A DNA stretch of 8,113 nucleotides from F23-B02 sp963613665 (GTDB lineage Bacteria > Bacillota > Clostridia > Oscillospirales > Oscillospiraceae). Below are positions 1-6,465 of this stretch, one piece after another. Location of the stretch: contig CAVEAL010000038.1 of the NCBI GenBank assembly GCA_963613665.1, forward strand, positions 1-8,113, read 5' to 3'. Positions within the stretch are counted from its first letter, which is position 1. The number at the start of each line of letters is the position of its first letter. Under the pieces are notes generated by a model. That model saw nothing but the letters and a program-made list of their open reading frames with translations, ran no database searches and had not been told where the DNA came from. The position numbers and the translations under genes are program-made.

Positions 1-1
1 C

Positions 2-55
2 GCACTCGGCGCAGCAGAGTATGCACGCCAGAAGGGTCTTGCAAAGGCAAAGTAA
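2..55 (+). CDS. C-terminal fragment of an unidentified protein
   Basis: An open frame enters from the left edge and runs for 17 codons to a TAA at 53-55, reading ALGAAEYARQKGLAKAK. The composition (Ala/Lys-rich, GCA and AAG codons) resembles a genuine basic C-terminal tail in this genome. It is followed by a non-coding gap with a T-tracted hairpin facing the same direction, as expected after the end of a + strand gene. I do not recognise the family and cannot assign a function from 17 residues. It converges on ackA, so it is not part of the ackA transcript. Confidence 0.5.
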   Translation, partial: ALGAAEYARQKGLAKAK

Positions 56-144
56 GGTCACGCAAGCCTGTGTATCTGAAGCTCTAACAGCCGTTCGGCC
101 AATTTATTAAGACCGCCGATTAGGCCGGTTGAGGCAAAATAACA

Positions 145-182
145 AAATCTCGGCAATACCTTGCGTATTACCGAGATTTTTT
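145..182 (+). terminator. Rho-independent terminator, probably bidirectional
   Basis: Bases 145-159 pair with 165-179 (15 positions, one C/A mismatch) around a 5-base loop, and a run of six T (177-182) overlaps the end of the stem. It ends the + strand transcript of the gene stopping at 55. On the - strand the same stem is followed by a T-rich stretch (TTGTTATTTT), so it can also stop ackA transcripts arriving from the right. Confidence 0.8.
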
Positions 183-228
183 ATGCCGTATGGGCGGAAA
201 AGAACTGCCCAAAACCGCATGTTTTCTT

Positions 229-266
229 ATCACTGCCGCTCTCTATGGGAGCGGCAGCGATTTTTT
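229..266 (+). terminator. Second hairpin with T-tract in the convergent gap
   Basis: CTGCCGCTC (233-241) pairs perfectly with 249-257 around a 7-base loop, and the stem extends outward by three more pairs past one A/C mismatch. Six T follow at 261-266, so by sequence this is a + strand terminator in tandem with the one at 145-182. It lies 8 bp beyond the ackA stop. In the ackA direction the stem is followed only by a poor T tract, so its role for ackA is less certain. Confidence 0.65.
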
Positions 267-273
267 ATGAAGC

Positions 274-1470
274 TCAGCCGACGATGTCGCGGGTATCGCG
301 TGCGATAACGAGCTCCTCGTTGGTGGGGATGACAAAGACCTTGACCTTGGAATCGGGGGTGGAGATCATGATGTCCTCGCCGCGCTTGGAGTTTGCCTCG
401 TCGTCGATGGTGACGCCCAGATAACCGAAGTACTCTGCAATGGCCTTGCGGGAGCTCTTGGAGTTCTCGCCGACGCCTGCGGTGAATACGATTGCGTCAA
501 CGCCGTTCATGGCGGCAACATAGGAGCCTGCGACCTTTGCGACCCAGTAGTGGAACATATCCAGAGCAAGCTGTGCGCGCTCGTTGCCCTTGGCGGCCGC
601 GTCGTCAAGATCGCGGAAGTCGGAGGAAACGCCGGAAACGCCCAGAACGCCGGACTTCTTGTTGAGAATGTTGAGCATCTCGTCGATGCTGATACCGTAC
701 TTATTCATTATAAACTGGATAACGCCCGCGTCCAGATCGCCGCAGCGGGTGCCCATGGGGAGACCTACCAGCGGGGTGAAGCCCATGGAGGTGTCCACGC
801 ACTTGCCGCCGTCGATAGCGGCGATGGAGCTGCCGTTGCCCATGTGGCAGGAGACGATCTTCAGCTCCTCGATGGGCTTGCCCATCAGCTCTGCGCAGCG
901 GCCGGAAACATAGCGGTGCGAGGTGCCGTGGAAGCCGTAGCGGCGGATGCCGTCATTCTGGTAATACTCATAGGGAACTGCGTACATGTATGCCTTGCCG
1001 GGCATGGTCTGATGGAAGGCGGTGTCGAACACTGCGACCATGGGAACGTCGCCCATAACGTCGCGGCAGGCGTTGATGCCGATGATGTTTGCGGGGTTGT
1101 GCAGGGGAGCGAAGGGGGTGCACTCCTTGAGAGCTTCCATGACGGCATCGTCGATGCGCACGGAGGAAGCGAACTTCTCGCCGCCGTGGACGACGCGGTG
1201 ACCGACGGCGTCGATCTCCTTCATGGATGCGACAACGCCGTACTCGGCACTGGTGAGCTTGTCGATGACGGCGGCTATGGCCTCGGCGTGGGTGGGCATT
1301 GCAACGTCCTCGTTGAATACGGGCTTGCCGCCTACCAGCGGAGTGTGCTTGAGGTGGCCGTCAAGACCGATGCGCTCGCAGAGACCCTTTGCCATGACAG
1401 ACTCGGTCTCCATGTCGATCAGCTGATACTTCAGGGAAGAGCTGCCTGCGTTGATAACAAGAATTTTCAT
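274..1470 (-). CDS. ackA: Acetate kinase
   Basis: Cytoplasmic enzyme that interconverts acetyl phosphate + ADP and acetate + ATP, the ATP-yielding last step of acetate fermentation. The 398-residue length is normal for the family. Key residues known from the Methanosarcina enzyme are all present, shifted by one where expected: N7, S10 and S12 in the N-terminal phosphate motif (INAGSSSLKY), R92, H124, D149, H181 in the GFHGTSH block, N212/G213 in HMGNGSS, R242 in MGTRCGDLD, and E385 in PTNEELVIARDT. The start ATG (1468-1470) is preceded by AAGAAAGGAAA at a suitable distance. The gene stands alone: tmcAL diverges from its 5' side and an unrelated gene converges on its 3' side, so no phosphotransacetylase gene (pta) is adjacent. 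Codons are mostly C/G-ending and regular, consistent with good expression. Confidence 0.98.
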   Translation of the reverse strand: MKILVINAGSSSLKYQLIDMETESVMAKGLCERIGLDGHLKHTPLVGGKPVFNEDVAMPTHAEAIAAVIDKLTSAEYGVVASMKEIDAVGHRVVHGGEKFASSVRIDDAVMEALKECTPFAPLHNPANIIGINACRDVMGDVPMVAVFDTAFHQTMPGKAYMYAVPYEYYQNDGIRRYGFHGTSHRYVSGRCAELMGKPIEELKIVSCHMGNGSSIAAIDGGKCVDTSMGFTPLVGLPMGTRCGDLDAGVIQFIMNKYGISIDEMLNILNKKSGVLGVSGVSSDFRDLDDAAAKGNERAQLALDMFHYWVAKVAGSYVAAMNGVDAIVFTAGVGENSKSSRKAIAEYFGYLGVTIDDEANSKRGEDIMISTPDSKVKVFVIPTNEELVIARDTRDIVG

Positions 1471-1512
1471 TCCAAGTTTCCTTTCTTATTGTAAAAATCA
1501 CAAAATAATTGT

Positions 1513-1541
1513 ATTATAAAATCATACAAAGATTATTTTAA
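1513..1541 (-). promoter_or_regulatory. Possible ackA promoter
   Basis: On the - strand a perfect TATAAT occurs (1513-1518 as read on +), with a poor -35 candidate TTAAAA at 1536-1541 and a 17-bp spacer. It sits 42 bp upstream of the ackA ATG within an AT-rich divergent gap. The -10 is convincing; the -35 is weak, so an activator or a different register is possible. A candidate tmcAL -35 (TTGTAT, 1509-1514, + strand) overlaps this -10, so the two divergent promoters may interfere. Confidence 0.4.
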
Positions 1542-1587
1542 TACATTTTGCACAAAAATCAAGTAATTTTTGAAAGGGATGAAGGAT

Positions 1588-2790
1588 TTGAGCGTTATAG
1601 GCATAGTAGGAGAGTATAATCCCTTCCATTATGGGCACATGCACCATATCGCGGAGACCAAAAAGCTCATGGGCGAGGACTGCCCAGTGGTCTGCGTCAT
1701 GTCGGGCGACTTTATCCAGCGCGGTGAGGCGGCGGTATATTCAAAATTTGCGCGCGCCGAGGCTGCTGTGCAGAGCGGAGTCGATCTCGTGCTCGAGCTT
1801 CCGCTGCCCTGGGTGCTGTCCTCGGCCGAGGGCTTTGCGCGCGGAGCGGTGGGACTCCTGGGCTCTGTGGGTGTCGTAACGCACCTGAGCTTCGGCAGCG
1901 AATGCGGCGAGGTCGAGGTGCTCGAAACGATAGCGGAAACGCTCATCGACCCGCTGATCGGCACCGATATACGCGCAGAGCTTGCCGCCGACGAGGGAAT
2001 ACCCTTTGCCGTCGCGCGGCAGAGAGCGGCTGCTAAGCGCATAGGCGAAATGTCCTGCCAGCTTGAAACGCCGAACAATATCCTTGCCGTGGAATACATA
2101 AAAGCCATATACAATCTCGGTCTTGACATGAAGCCCGTAACTGTGCAGCGCTTCGGCTCCGGACATGACGAGCTCTCGGGCGAGGGCTATAAGTCAGCAG
2201 CGGAAATACGTAGAATGATATCCGGCGGCAGGGATATCTCCTCGACACTGCCGGACAGCGCCGGTGCAGTGTACCGCCGCGAGGAAAAGCTCGGCCGCGG
2301 CCCCGTGATGCAGGAGAGCCTTGAGAGCGCACTGCTCTCGCGCCTGCGTATGCTGCCGGACGAGGCGTATGCCGCACTGCCGGATGTGGGGGAGGGGCTG
2401 CACAACCGCATTGCGCGCGCGGCCAGGGAGGAGTGCACGCTCGACGCCGTGCTTGCCGCGGGAAAGAGCAAGCGCTACGCTCTGTCGCGCATACGCCGTA
2501 TTATAATGTGTGCCGCCCTCGGGATAGACGCGCAGATGTCCGCCGAAACGCCGCCGTATGCCCGCGTGCTTGCGGCAAACGGGCGCGGCTGCGCCCTGCT
2601 GCGGCAGATGAGCGAAAGGTCGCTGATACCGGTCATAACAAAGCCGGCCGAGGTCAAAGGCCTTGGCAACGAGCGGCGCAGACTCTTTGAGCTCGGCAGC
2701 TCCGCGCACGATCTCTACGTTCTCGGATACAATGCAAGGGCTGAGCGGCGCGGCGGCGCGGACTGGCGCACGAGTCCGAAAATTTTATGA
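1588..2790 (+). CDS. tmcAL: tRNA(Met) cytidine acetate ligase (TmcAL/YlbM family)
   Basis: In Bacillus subtilis this family forms N4-acetylcytidine at the wobble position of elongator tRNA-Met, activating free acetate with ATP to acetyl-adenylate. Counting from the TTG, the nucleotidyltransferase fold is marked by GEYNPFHYGH with the HxGH motif at residues 14-17, then SGDFIQRGE (39-46), the conserved block ending GVDLVLELP (63-71) and FGSE (102-105). Near the C-terminus RYALSRIRRIIM matches the family's conserved Arg-rich helix. The 400-residue length is normal. Start choice: an upstream in-frame TTG (1570) has no Shine-Dalgarno, and ATG 1579 sits directly against AAAGGG (1573-1578) with no spacer. 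TTG 1588 lies 9 nt after that AAAGGG and gives the same N-terminal length as B. subtilis YlbM. ATG 1579 remains possible and adds only three residues. Divergent from ackA; no clear terminator follows. Confidence 0.93.
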   Translation: MSVIGIVGEYNPFHYGHMHHIAETKKLMGEDCPVVCVMSGDFIQRGEAAVYSKFARAEAAVQSGVDLVLELPLPWVLSSAEGFARGAVGLLGSVGVVTHLSFGSECGEVEVLETIAETLIDPLIGTDIRAELAADEGIPFAVARQRAAAKRIGEMSCQLETPNNILAVEYIKAIYNLGLDMKPVTVQRFGSGHDELSGEGYKSAAEIRRMISGGRDISSTLPDSAGAVYRREEKLGRGPVMQESLESALLSRLRMLPDEAYAALPDVGEGLHNRIARAAREECTLDAVLAAGKSKRYALSRIRRIIMCAALGIDAQMSAETPPYARVLAANGRGCALLRQMSERSLIPVITKPAEVKGLGNERRRLFELGSSAHDLYVLGYNARAERRGGADWRTSPKIL

Positions 2791-2859
2791 TTTATTTACA
2801 ATTTTGCTCCATATTTAAAACATTGTTATAATTATATTAATAAAATATTCAAAAAACAG

Positions 2860-2888
2860 TTGCAATTTGGTTTTGGGTAGTTTATAAT
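2860..2888 (+). promoter_or_regulatory. Strong sigma-A-type promoter of the liv operon
   Basis: TTGCAA (2860-2865) and a perfect TATAAT (2883-2888) are separated by exactly 17 bp. The preceding 60-70 bp are very A/T-rich with A and T runs, resembling an UP element. Transcription would begin near 2895, leaving about 80 nt of 5' UTR before the livK ATG. Confidence 0.8.
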
Positions 2889-2918
2889 GCTCACTATCAA
2901 CAAAAAGACAAATGTTCG

Positions 2919-2936
2919 CTCCGCGCGGACACGGAG
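2919..2936 (+). other. Small hairpin in the livK 5' UTR
   Basis: CTCCG (2919-2923) pairs with CGGAG (2932-2936) around an 8-base loop. An overlapping 10-bp palindrome TCCGCGCGGA (2920-2929) offers an alternative fold. It is the only GC-rich segment in an otherwise AT-rich leader and lies 23 bases before the livK AGGAGG. It could stabilise the mRNA 5' end or be a protein-binding site. Too short to call a known riboswitch. Confidence 0.35.
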
Positions 2937-2975
2937 AAGTTGAAAGTTGAGAATCAATTAGGAGGAAATAATCCA

Positions 2976-4154
2976 ATGAAGAAGTTTTTAGCACTTGTTC
3001 TTGCCATGCTCATGGTGTTCTCGCTGTGCGCATGCGGCAATGACAGCGGCAGCTCAAGCGGCGACAAGGTCATAAAGATCGGCGTTTACGAGCCGCTGAC
3101 CGGCGCAAACGGCGCAGGCGGCAAGCAGGAAGTCCTCGGCATGGAGTATGCAAACTCCGTCGTCAACACCGTCGAGATAGGCGGCGAGACCTACAAGGTC
3201 GAGCTCGTCACTGCCGATAACGAGTCGGATACCTCGAAGGCTGTCTCTGCAGCATCCAACCTCGTTGCACAGGGCGTATCCGTCGTTCTCGGCTCCTACG
3301 GCTCTTCCGTTGCGATAGCCGGTTCCGATACCTTCAAGGACGCTGGCATCCCCGCGATCGGCGTTACCTGCACCAACCCCCAGGTCACCGAGGGCAACGA
3401 TCACTACTTCCGTATCTGCTTCCTCGATCCGTTCCAGGGCACCGTTCACGCAAACTTCGCAAAAGAGCAGCTGAAGGCTGACACCATCTACTGCCTGGGC
3501 GAGCTCGGCAACGACTATGACCAGGGCCTCATCAACTACTGCAAGGCAGCGGCAGAGAAGCTCGGCATGACGGTCATCACCGAGTCCTTCCCGAAGGATA
3601 ACTCCGACTTCACCTCTTACCTGAACAACGCCAAGAAGGCCGGCGCACAGGCTATCTTCGCTCCCTGCTCGATCCAGTACGCACAGCTGATTGTTGAGCA
3701 GTCCGCGGCTCAGGGCATCAACATTCCTCTCCTCGGCTCCGACACATGGGACAGCAACGTCATCGTCGGCGCTACCAAGGGCAAGGACGTTCAGGTCTAC
3801 GTTTCCACCTTCTATCAGGAAGGCGCAAACCCCGACTTTGAAAAGGGCATCAAGGAGTGGATCAACTCCGACAGCGCAAACCTTGAAAAGAACGGCGGCA
3901 ACGACATGCTCGCAGCCGTAACCGTCATGGGCTATGATGCATACATGGTAGCTCTCGAGGCCATCAAGGCAGCTGGCTCCTCCGATCCTGCGGCAGTCAT
4001 GGCAGCTCTGCCCGGCGTCAGCTACTCCGGCATCTCCGGCGACATCTCCTTCAATGACATCGGTGACGCAAACCGCGACTCCGCAGTCATCAAGGCCGCC
4101 AACACCGAGACCGGCGAGTGGGAGTTCGTTGCAGTACAGAAGGCTGAAGCATAA
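2976..4154 (+). CDS. livK: Branched-chain amino acid-type ABC transporter substrate-binding lipoprotein
   Basis: Extracellular solute receptor of a Liv/HAAT-type importer, anchored to the outer face of the membrane. The start ATG follows AGGAGG (2960-2965) with a 10-nt spacer; an upstream in-frame TTG at 2940 would put residues before the signal peptide and is rejected. Residues 1-19 are a type II signal peptide (KK, then a hydrophobic core) with lipobox LCA-C20; a Gly/Ser-rich linker follows. The mature part has the Peripla_BP_6 layout: IGVYEPLTG near residue 35, a conserved SYGSS pocket segment, the FRICFLDPFQG hinge region and the DNSDFTSYLNNAKKAGAQAIF block of the second lobe. The 392-residue length is typical. 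The nearest family is leucine/isoleucine/valine binding, but related proteins bind amides, urea or other small solutes, so the substrate is inferred. It is first in the operon, under a strong promoter and closed by a strong terminator, with strikingly C-ending codons. All of this suggests high expression. Confidence 0.95.
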   Translation: MKKFLALVLAMLMVFSLCACGNDSGSSSGDKVIKIGVYEPLTGANGAGGKQEVLGMEYANSVVNTVEIGGETYKVELVTADNESDTSKAVSAASNLVAQGVSVVLGSYGSSVAIAGSDTFKDAGIPAIGVTCTNPQVTEGNDHYFRICFLDPFQGTVHANFAKEQLKADTIYCLGELGNDYDQGLINYCKAAAEKLGMTVITESFPKDNSDFTSYLNNAKKAGAQAIFAPCSIQYAQLIVEQSAAQGINIPLLGSDTWDSNVIVGATKGKDVQVYVSTFYQEGANPDFEKGIKEWINSDSANLEKNGGNDMLAAVTVMGYDAYMVALEAIKAAGSSDPAAVMAALPGVSYSGISGDISFNDIGDANRDSAVIKAANTETGEWEFVAVQKAEA

Positions 4155-4200
4155 TTCCGCACTGCTGCGGCACAGCTTATACTTAAACTGTGAACTGTTT

Positions 4201-4245
4201 ATATGGTGGGGATGCTCCGGCATCCCCACCATATGGCGTTTTTTT
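4201..4245 (+). terminator. Strong intrinsic terminator between livK and livH
   Basis: ATATGGTGGGGATGC (4201-4215) pairs perfectly with 4220-4234: a 15-bp stem capped by TCCG, which with its closing C-G pair forms a cUNCGg-type stable tetraloop. Seven T follow at 4239-4245 after a GGCG spacer. No convincing promoter is visible between it and livH, so livHMGF must rely on read-through. The arrangement should keep permease and ATPase levels well below those of LivK, a common scheme in binding-protein operons. Confidence 0.9.
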
Positions 4246-4255
4246 AATCAAGGCA

Positions 4256-4309
4256 GGAGCGCATAAATATGCTCCGTAAAATACCCTGCGGAGCGGATCT
4301 ATGCGTTCC
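4256..4309 (+). other. Long imperfect RNA hairpin in the livH leader
   Basis: The outer stem pairs 4256-4265 with 4300-4309 (10 consecutive pairs, one G-U). The inner stem pairs 4271-4276 (GCTCCG) with 4289-4294 (CGGAGC), extendable by a G-U and an A-U pair. The 5-by-5 internal loop between them can itself form two A-U pairs and a U-G. The stem contains GGAG (4256-4259), the ribosome site of the small ORF starting at 4269. An alternative short hairpin pairs GGAGC (4256-4260) with GCTCC (4271-4275), mutually exclusive with the long one. It ends 11 bases before the livH Shine-Dalgarno. There is no T-tract, so it is not a terminator. Confidence 0.6.
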
Positions 4310-4322
4310 AAAAGAGAGATAG
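4269..4322 (+). CDS. Possible 17-codon leader peptide upstream of livH
   Basis: ATG at 4269 is preceded by a good Shine-Dalgarno (AGGAG, 4255-4259) with a 9-nt spacer. The frame reads MLRKIPCGADLCVPKER and stops at TAG 4320-4322, which overlaps the livH ribosome site (AGGATGG, 4321-4327). It contains two Leu, one Ile and one Val, not a clear run of regulatory codons. The whole ORF is embedded in the leader hairpin, whose stem would hide its Shine-Dalgarno. A ribosome finishing here would be placed directly at livH, so translational coupling or leader-peptide control is plausible. No homology support; it may be fortuitous. Confidence 0.3.
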   Translation: MLRKIPCGADLCVPKER

Positions 4323-4334
4323 GATGGTCCCCAG

Positions 4335-5231
4335 ATGATCGAATTTTTACATGTTAACTTTGGTTATCTGCTATCGGGCATATCCGTGGGCGGTCAGTAT
4401 GCACTTATAGCAATCGGCTACACGATGGTATACGGTATACTCAGACTCATAAACTTTGCTCACGGCGATGTGTTCATGGTAGCAGGTCTTATAATGATCT
4501 ATGCCATAGCCGGCGGCCTGCCGATGTGGGTATCGATAATTCTCGTCATAGCGCTCACGGTGGTGCTCGGCGTTGTTATAGAGCGCGTTGCGTATAAACC
4601 GCTGAGATCCTCGCCGCGTATGTCGGTCATGATCTCCGCCATCGGCGTTTCGTACCTGCTGCAGAACTGCGCACTGTACTTCACCGGCGGCCTTGCCCGC
4701 TCGTACCCCGTTATCCCGTTTCTTGCAAAGACTGTCACGATATGGGACGCGAGCACCAAGGTCGTTACCCTTATAACTCCGGTGCTTACCATCGTTCTGG
4801 TCATAGCGCTGGTGCTGCTCATAAACCACACCAAGATAGGTATGGCCATGCGCGCCGTCGCCAAGGATTTTGAGACCAGCCAGCTCATGGGTATAAAGAT
4901 CGACTCCGTCATATCCTTTACCTTCATCATCGGCTGCTTCCTCGCGGCCGTCGGCTCGCTGCTTTATTTCTCAAACTACACTACCGTTGTTCCGACCTCC
5001 GGCGCGATGCCCGGCCTGAAGGCCTTCGTCGCGGCCGTCTTCGGCGGCATCGGCTCGATACCGGGCGCTGTCATCGGTGCGTTCGTAATCGGTATCTGCG
5101 AAAATATCATTAAATCTTTCGGAAACGACTGGACTGTATTCTCCGATGCGTTTACTTTTGTCCTGTTGATTGTAATCCTCCTCGTCAAGCCCACCGGCAT
5201 CTTCGGCGAGAAGGCGACGGATAAGGTGTGA
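4335..5231 (+). CDS. livH: Branched-chain amino acid-type ABC transporter permease LivH
   Basis: Integral membrane subunit that forms the translocation channel with LivM. The 298-residue length is normal. It is a chain of hydrophobic helices with family hallmarks: ALIAIGYTMVYGILRLINFAHGD near the N-terminus (INFAHGD at 39-45), a positively charged loop (YKPLRSSPRMS), the cytoplasmic coupling segment AMRAVAKDFETSQLMGI (170-186) that contacts the ATPases, and the AVFGGIGSIPGAVIGA block (233-248). The C-terminus KPTGIFGEK is typical. The start ATG has AGGATGG (4321-4327) 7 nt upstream. The stop codon is separated from the livM ATG by only 10 bp. It uses many ATA isoleucine codons, unlike livK, which fits lower expression. 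It depends on read-through of the terminator at 4201-4245 and on the structured leader just before it. Confidence 0.96.
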   Translation: MIEFLHVNFGYLLSGISVGGQYALIAIGYTMVYGILRLINFAHGDVFMVAGLIMIYAIAGGLPMWVSIILVIALTVVLGVVIERVAYKPLRSSPRMSVMISAIGVSYLLQNCALYFTGGLARSYPVIPFLAKTVTIWDASTKVVTLITPVLTIVLVIALVLLINHTKIGMAMRAVAKDFETSQLMGIKIDSVISFTFIIGCFLAAVGSLLYFSNYTTVVPTSGAMPGLKAFVAAVFGGIGSIPGAVIGAFVIGICENIIKSFGNDWTVFSDAFTFVLLIVILLVKPTGIFGEKATDKV

Positions 5232-5241
5232 GGTGACGGTA

Positions 5242-6465
5242 ATGAACGAAACAATGAATACCAAAGTCCTCAGAACTCCGGACGAAGTGGCAAAGCGCCA
5301 GGGCATGTGGCTGACTATAGTCGCTCTTGTGATCCTGTACGTCGCTCTGTTTGCACTCGATAACTTTGTAAAGCCCACGCAGTTTACGATGATGCTCATC
5401 CCCGTGCTCAAGAAGGGCGCCATATATTCGCTGGTCTGCGTTTCAATGAACCTGCTCAACGGCTTCACGGGCCTGTTCTCGCTCGGTCAGGCCGGCTTCA
5501 TGCTCATCGGCGCGTATGCTTATGCGATATTCTCCATCCCCGCCGCGCAGCACGCCTCGGTCTATCAGTATTTTGACGGCGGCGCCATCCAGTTCTCCAT
5601 CCCCGAGCTTCTGGGCAATGCACTGGGCGTGAACCTCGGCAGCTTCCTCGGTGCGATAATCTGCATTATAATCGCCGGTCTTGCAGCGGCGGTTTTCGCG
5701 GCGCTCATCGGTATCCCCGTGCTGCGCCTCAAGAGCGACTACCTCGCCATTGCGACCCTCGGCTTTGCAGAGATCATCCGAGCCTTCTTCCAGTGGAACG
5801 GCCTCGGCGTTATCACCAACGGCTCGAACCTCCTGCGTAAGTACACCTCCTTCAGTGACATGAAGATACAGATCGGCGCGCAGGTGTTCAAATTCGGAAC
5901 GATCTTCCCGTTCTTCATAGCGATGATAAGCATTATAATCATCGTCCTGCTCATAAATTCCTCCTACGGCCGTGCATTCAAGGCCATCCGCGACGATGAG
6001 GTCGCAGCGGAGGCGATGGGCATCAACCTGTTCAAGCACAAGATGCTGTCCTTTGTCATCTCCAGCTTCTTCGCCGGAGTGGGCGGCGCACTGCTTGCAA
6101 TGTTCCAGACGACCGTTCAGGCCTCGGCCTTTATGTCCTCGATGACCTATGAGCTGCTGCTCATCGTTGTTATCGGCGGCATTGGCTCCGTTTCCGGCAG
6201 CTGCATCGCGGCATTTCTGTATATCGCCTGCTCCGAGTGGTGGCTGAGATTCCTCGACTCCGGCGCTATCGGCAGCATTCAGGTCTCCTTCTTCCGCGAC
6301 GGCTTCCGCAAGGTCGTGTTCTCCGTAGTCATCATGGTCATAGTCCTGTTCTTCTCGCAGGGCATCATGGGCAACAAGGAGCTGTCCTTTGCCGGACTTA
6401 TCAGAAAGATACAGGCTAAAAAGGCCAAGAAGGCCGAGAAAGCCAAAGAGGGAGGTGCCGCATAA
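5242..6465 (+). CDS. livM: Branched-chain amino acid-type ABC transporter permease LivM
   Basis: Second membrane subunit of the importer. ATG 5242 is chosen because GAGGTGA (5230-5236, overlapping the livH stop) is an ideally spaced Shine-Dalgarno for it; an in-frame GTG at 5233 lies inside that site. The protein is 407 residues: a polar N-terminal stretch (1-21), a first helix (22-39), the LivM signature NGFTGLFSLGQAGFMLIGAY (72-91), an external loop (about 97-133), RLKSDYLAIATLGFAEIIR (162-180), the coupling segment GRAFKAIRDDEVAAEAMGI (243-261) and the IGGIGSVSGS block (311-320). The last 20 residues form a Lys/Ala-rich tail (KKAKKAEKAKEG) beyond the final helix, presumably cytoplasmic; this kind of basic tail is common but variable. 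The TAA overlaps the livG ATG by one base (TAATG), indicating coupled translation. Confidence 0.96.
   Translation: MNETMNTKVLRTPDEVAKRQGMWLTIVALVILYVALFALDNFVKPTQFTMMLIPVLKKGAIYSLVCVSMNLLNGFTGLFSLGQAGFMLIGAYAYAIFSIPAAQHASVYQYFDGGAIQFSIPELLGNALGVNLGSFLGAIICIIIAGLAAAVFAALIGIPVLRLKSDYLAIATLGFAEIIRAFFQWNGLGVITNGSNLLRKYTSFSDMKIQIGAQVFKFGTIFPFFIAMISIIIIVLLINSSYGRAFKAIRDDEVAAEAMGINLFKHKMLSFVISSFFAGVGGALLAMFQTTVQASAFMSSMTYELLLIVVIGGIGSVSGSCIAAFLYIACSEWWLRFLDSGAIGSIQVSFFRDGFRKVVFSVVIMVIVLFFSQGIMGNKELSFAGLIRKIQAKKAKKAEKAKEGGAA

Noticed and set aside
56..144. Possible small RNA or riboswitch in the convergent gap
   Set aside because: Only weak short pairings are visible (for example 96-100 with 123-127), with no promoter and no known RNA motif.
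550..1494. 314-codon open frame antisense to ackA
   Set aside because: It is the mirror of the ackA codon pattern; its low-complexity Ala/Gly/Val/Asp protein matches no family I know, while ackA on the other strand has every catalytic residue.
2791..2859. Terminator for tmcAL
   Set aside because: The stretch is A/T-rich with no GC-containing stem followed by a T-run; only the AT-rich upstream region of the liv promoter is visible.
2912..2950. 12-codon ATG frame in the livK 5' UTR
   Set aside because: No Shine-Dalgarno precedes it and its start is within about 20 nt of the predicted transcription start, so it is probably not translated.
3054..4232. 392-codon open frame antisense to livK
   Set aside because: It arises from the C-ending codon bias of livK and runs backwards through the terminator; its Val/Leu/Asp/Cys-rich product has no recognisable motif.
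4324..4338. Four-codon frame whose TGA overlaps the livH ATG
   Set aside because: Its ATG lies inside the livH Shine-Dalgarno with no spaced ribosome site of its own; treated as coincidence.
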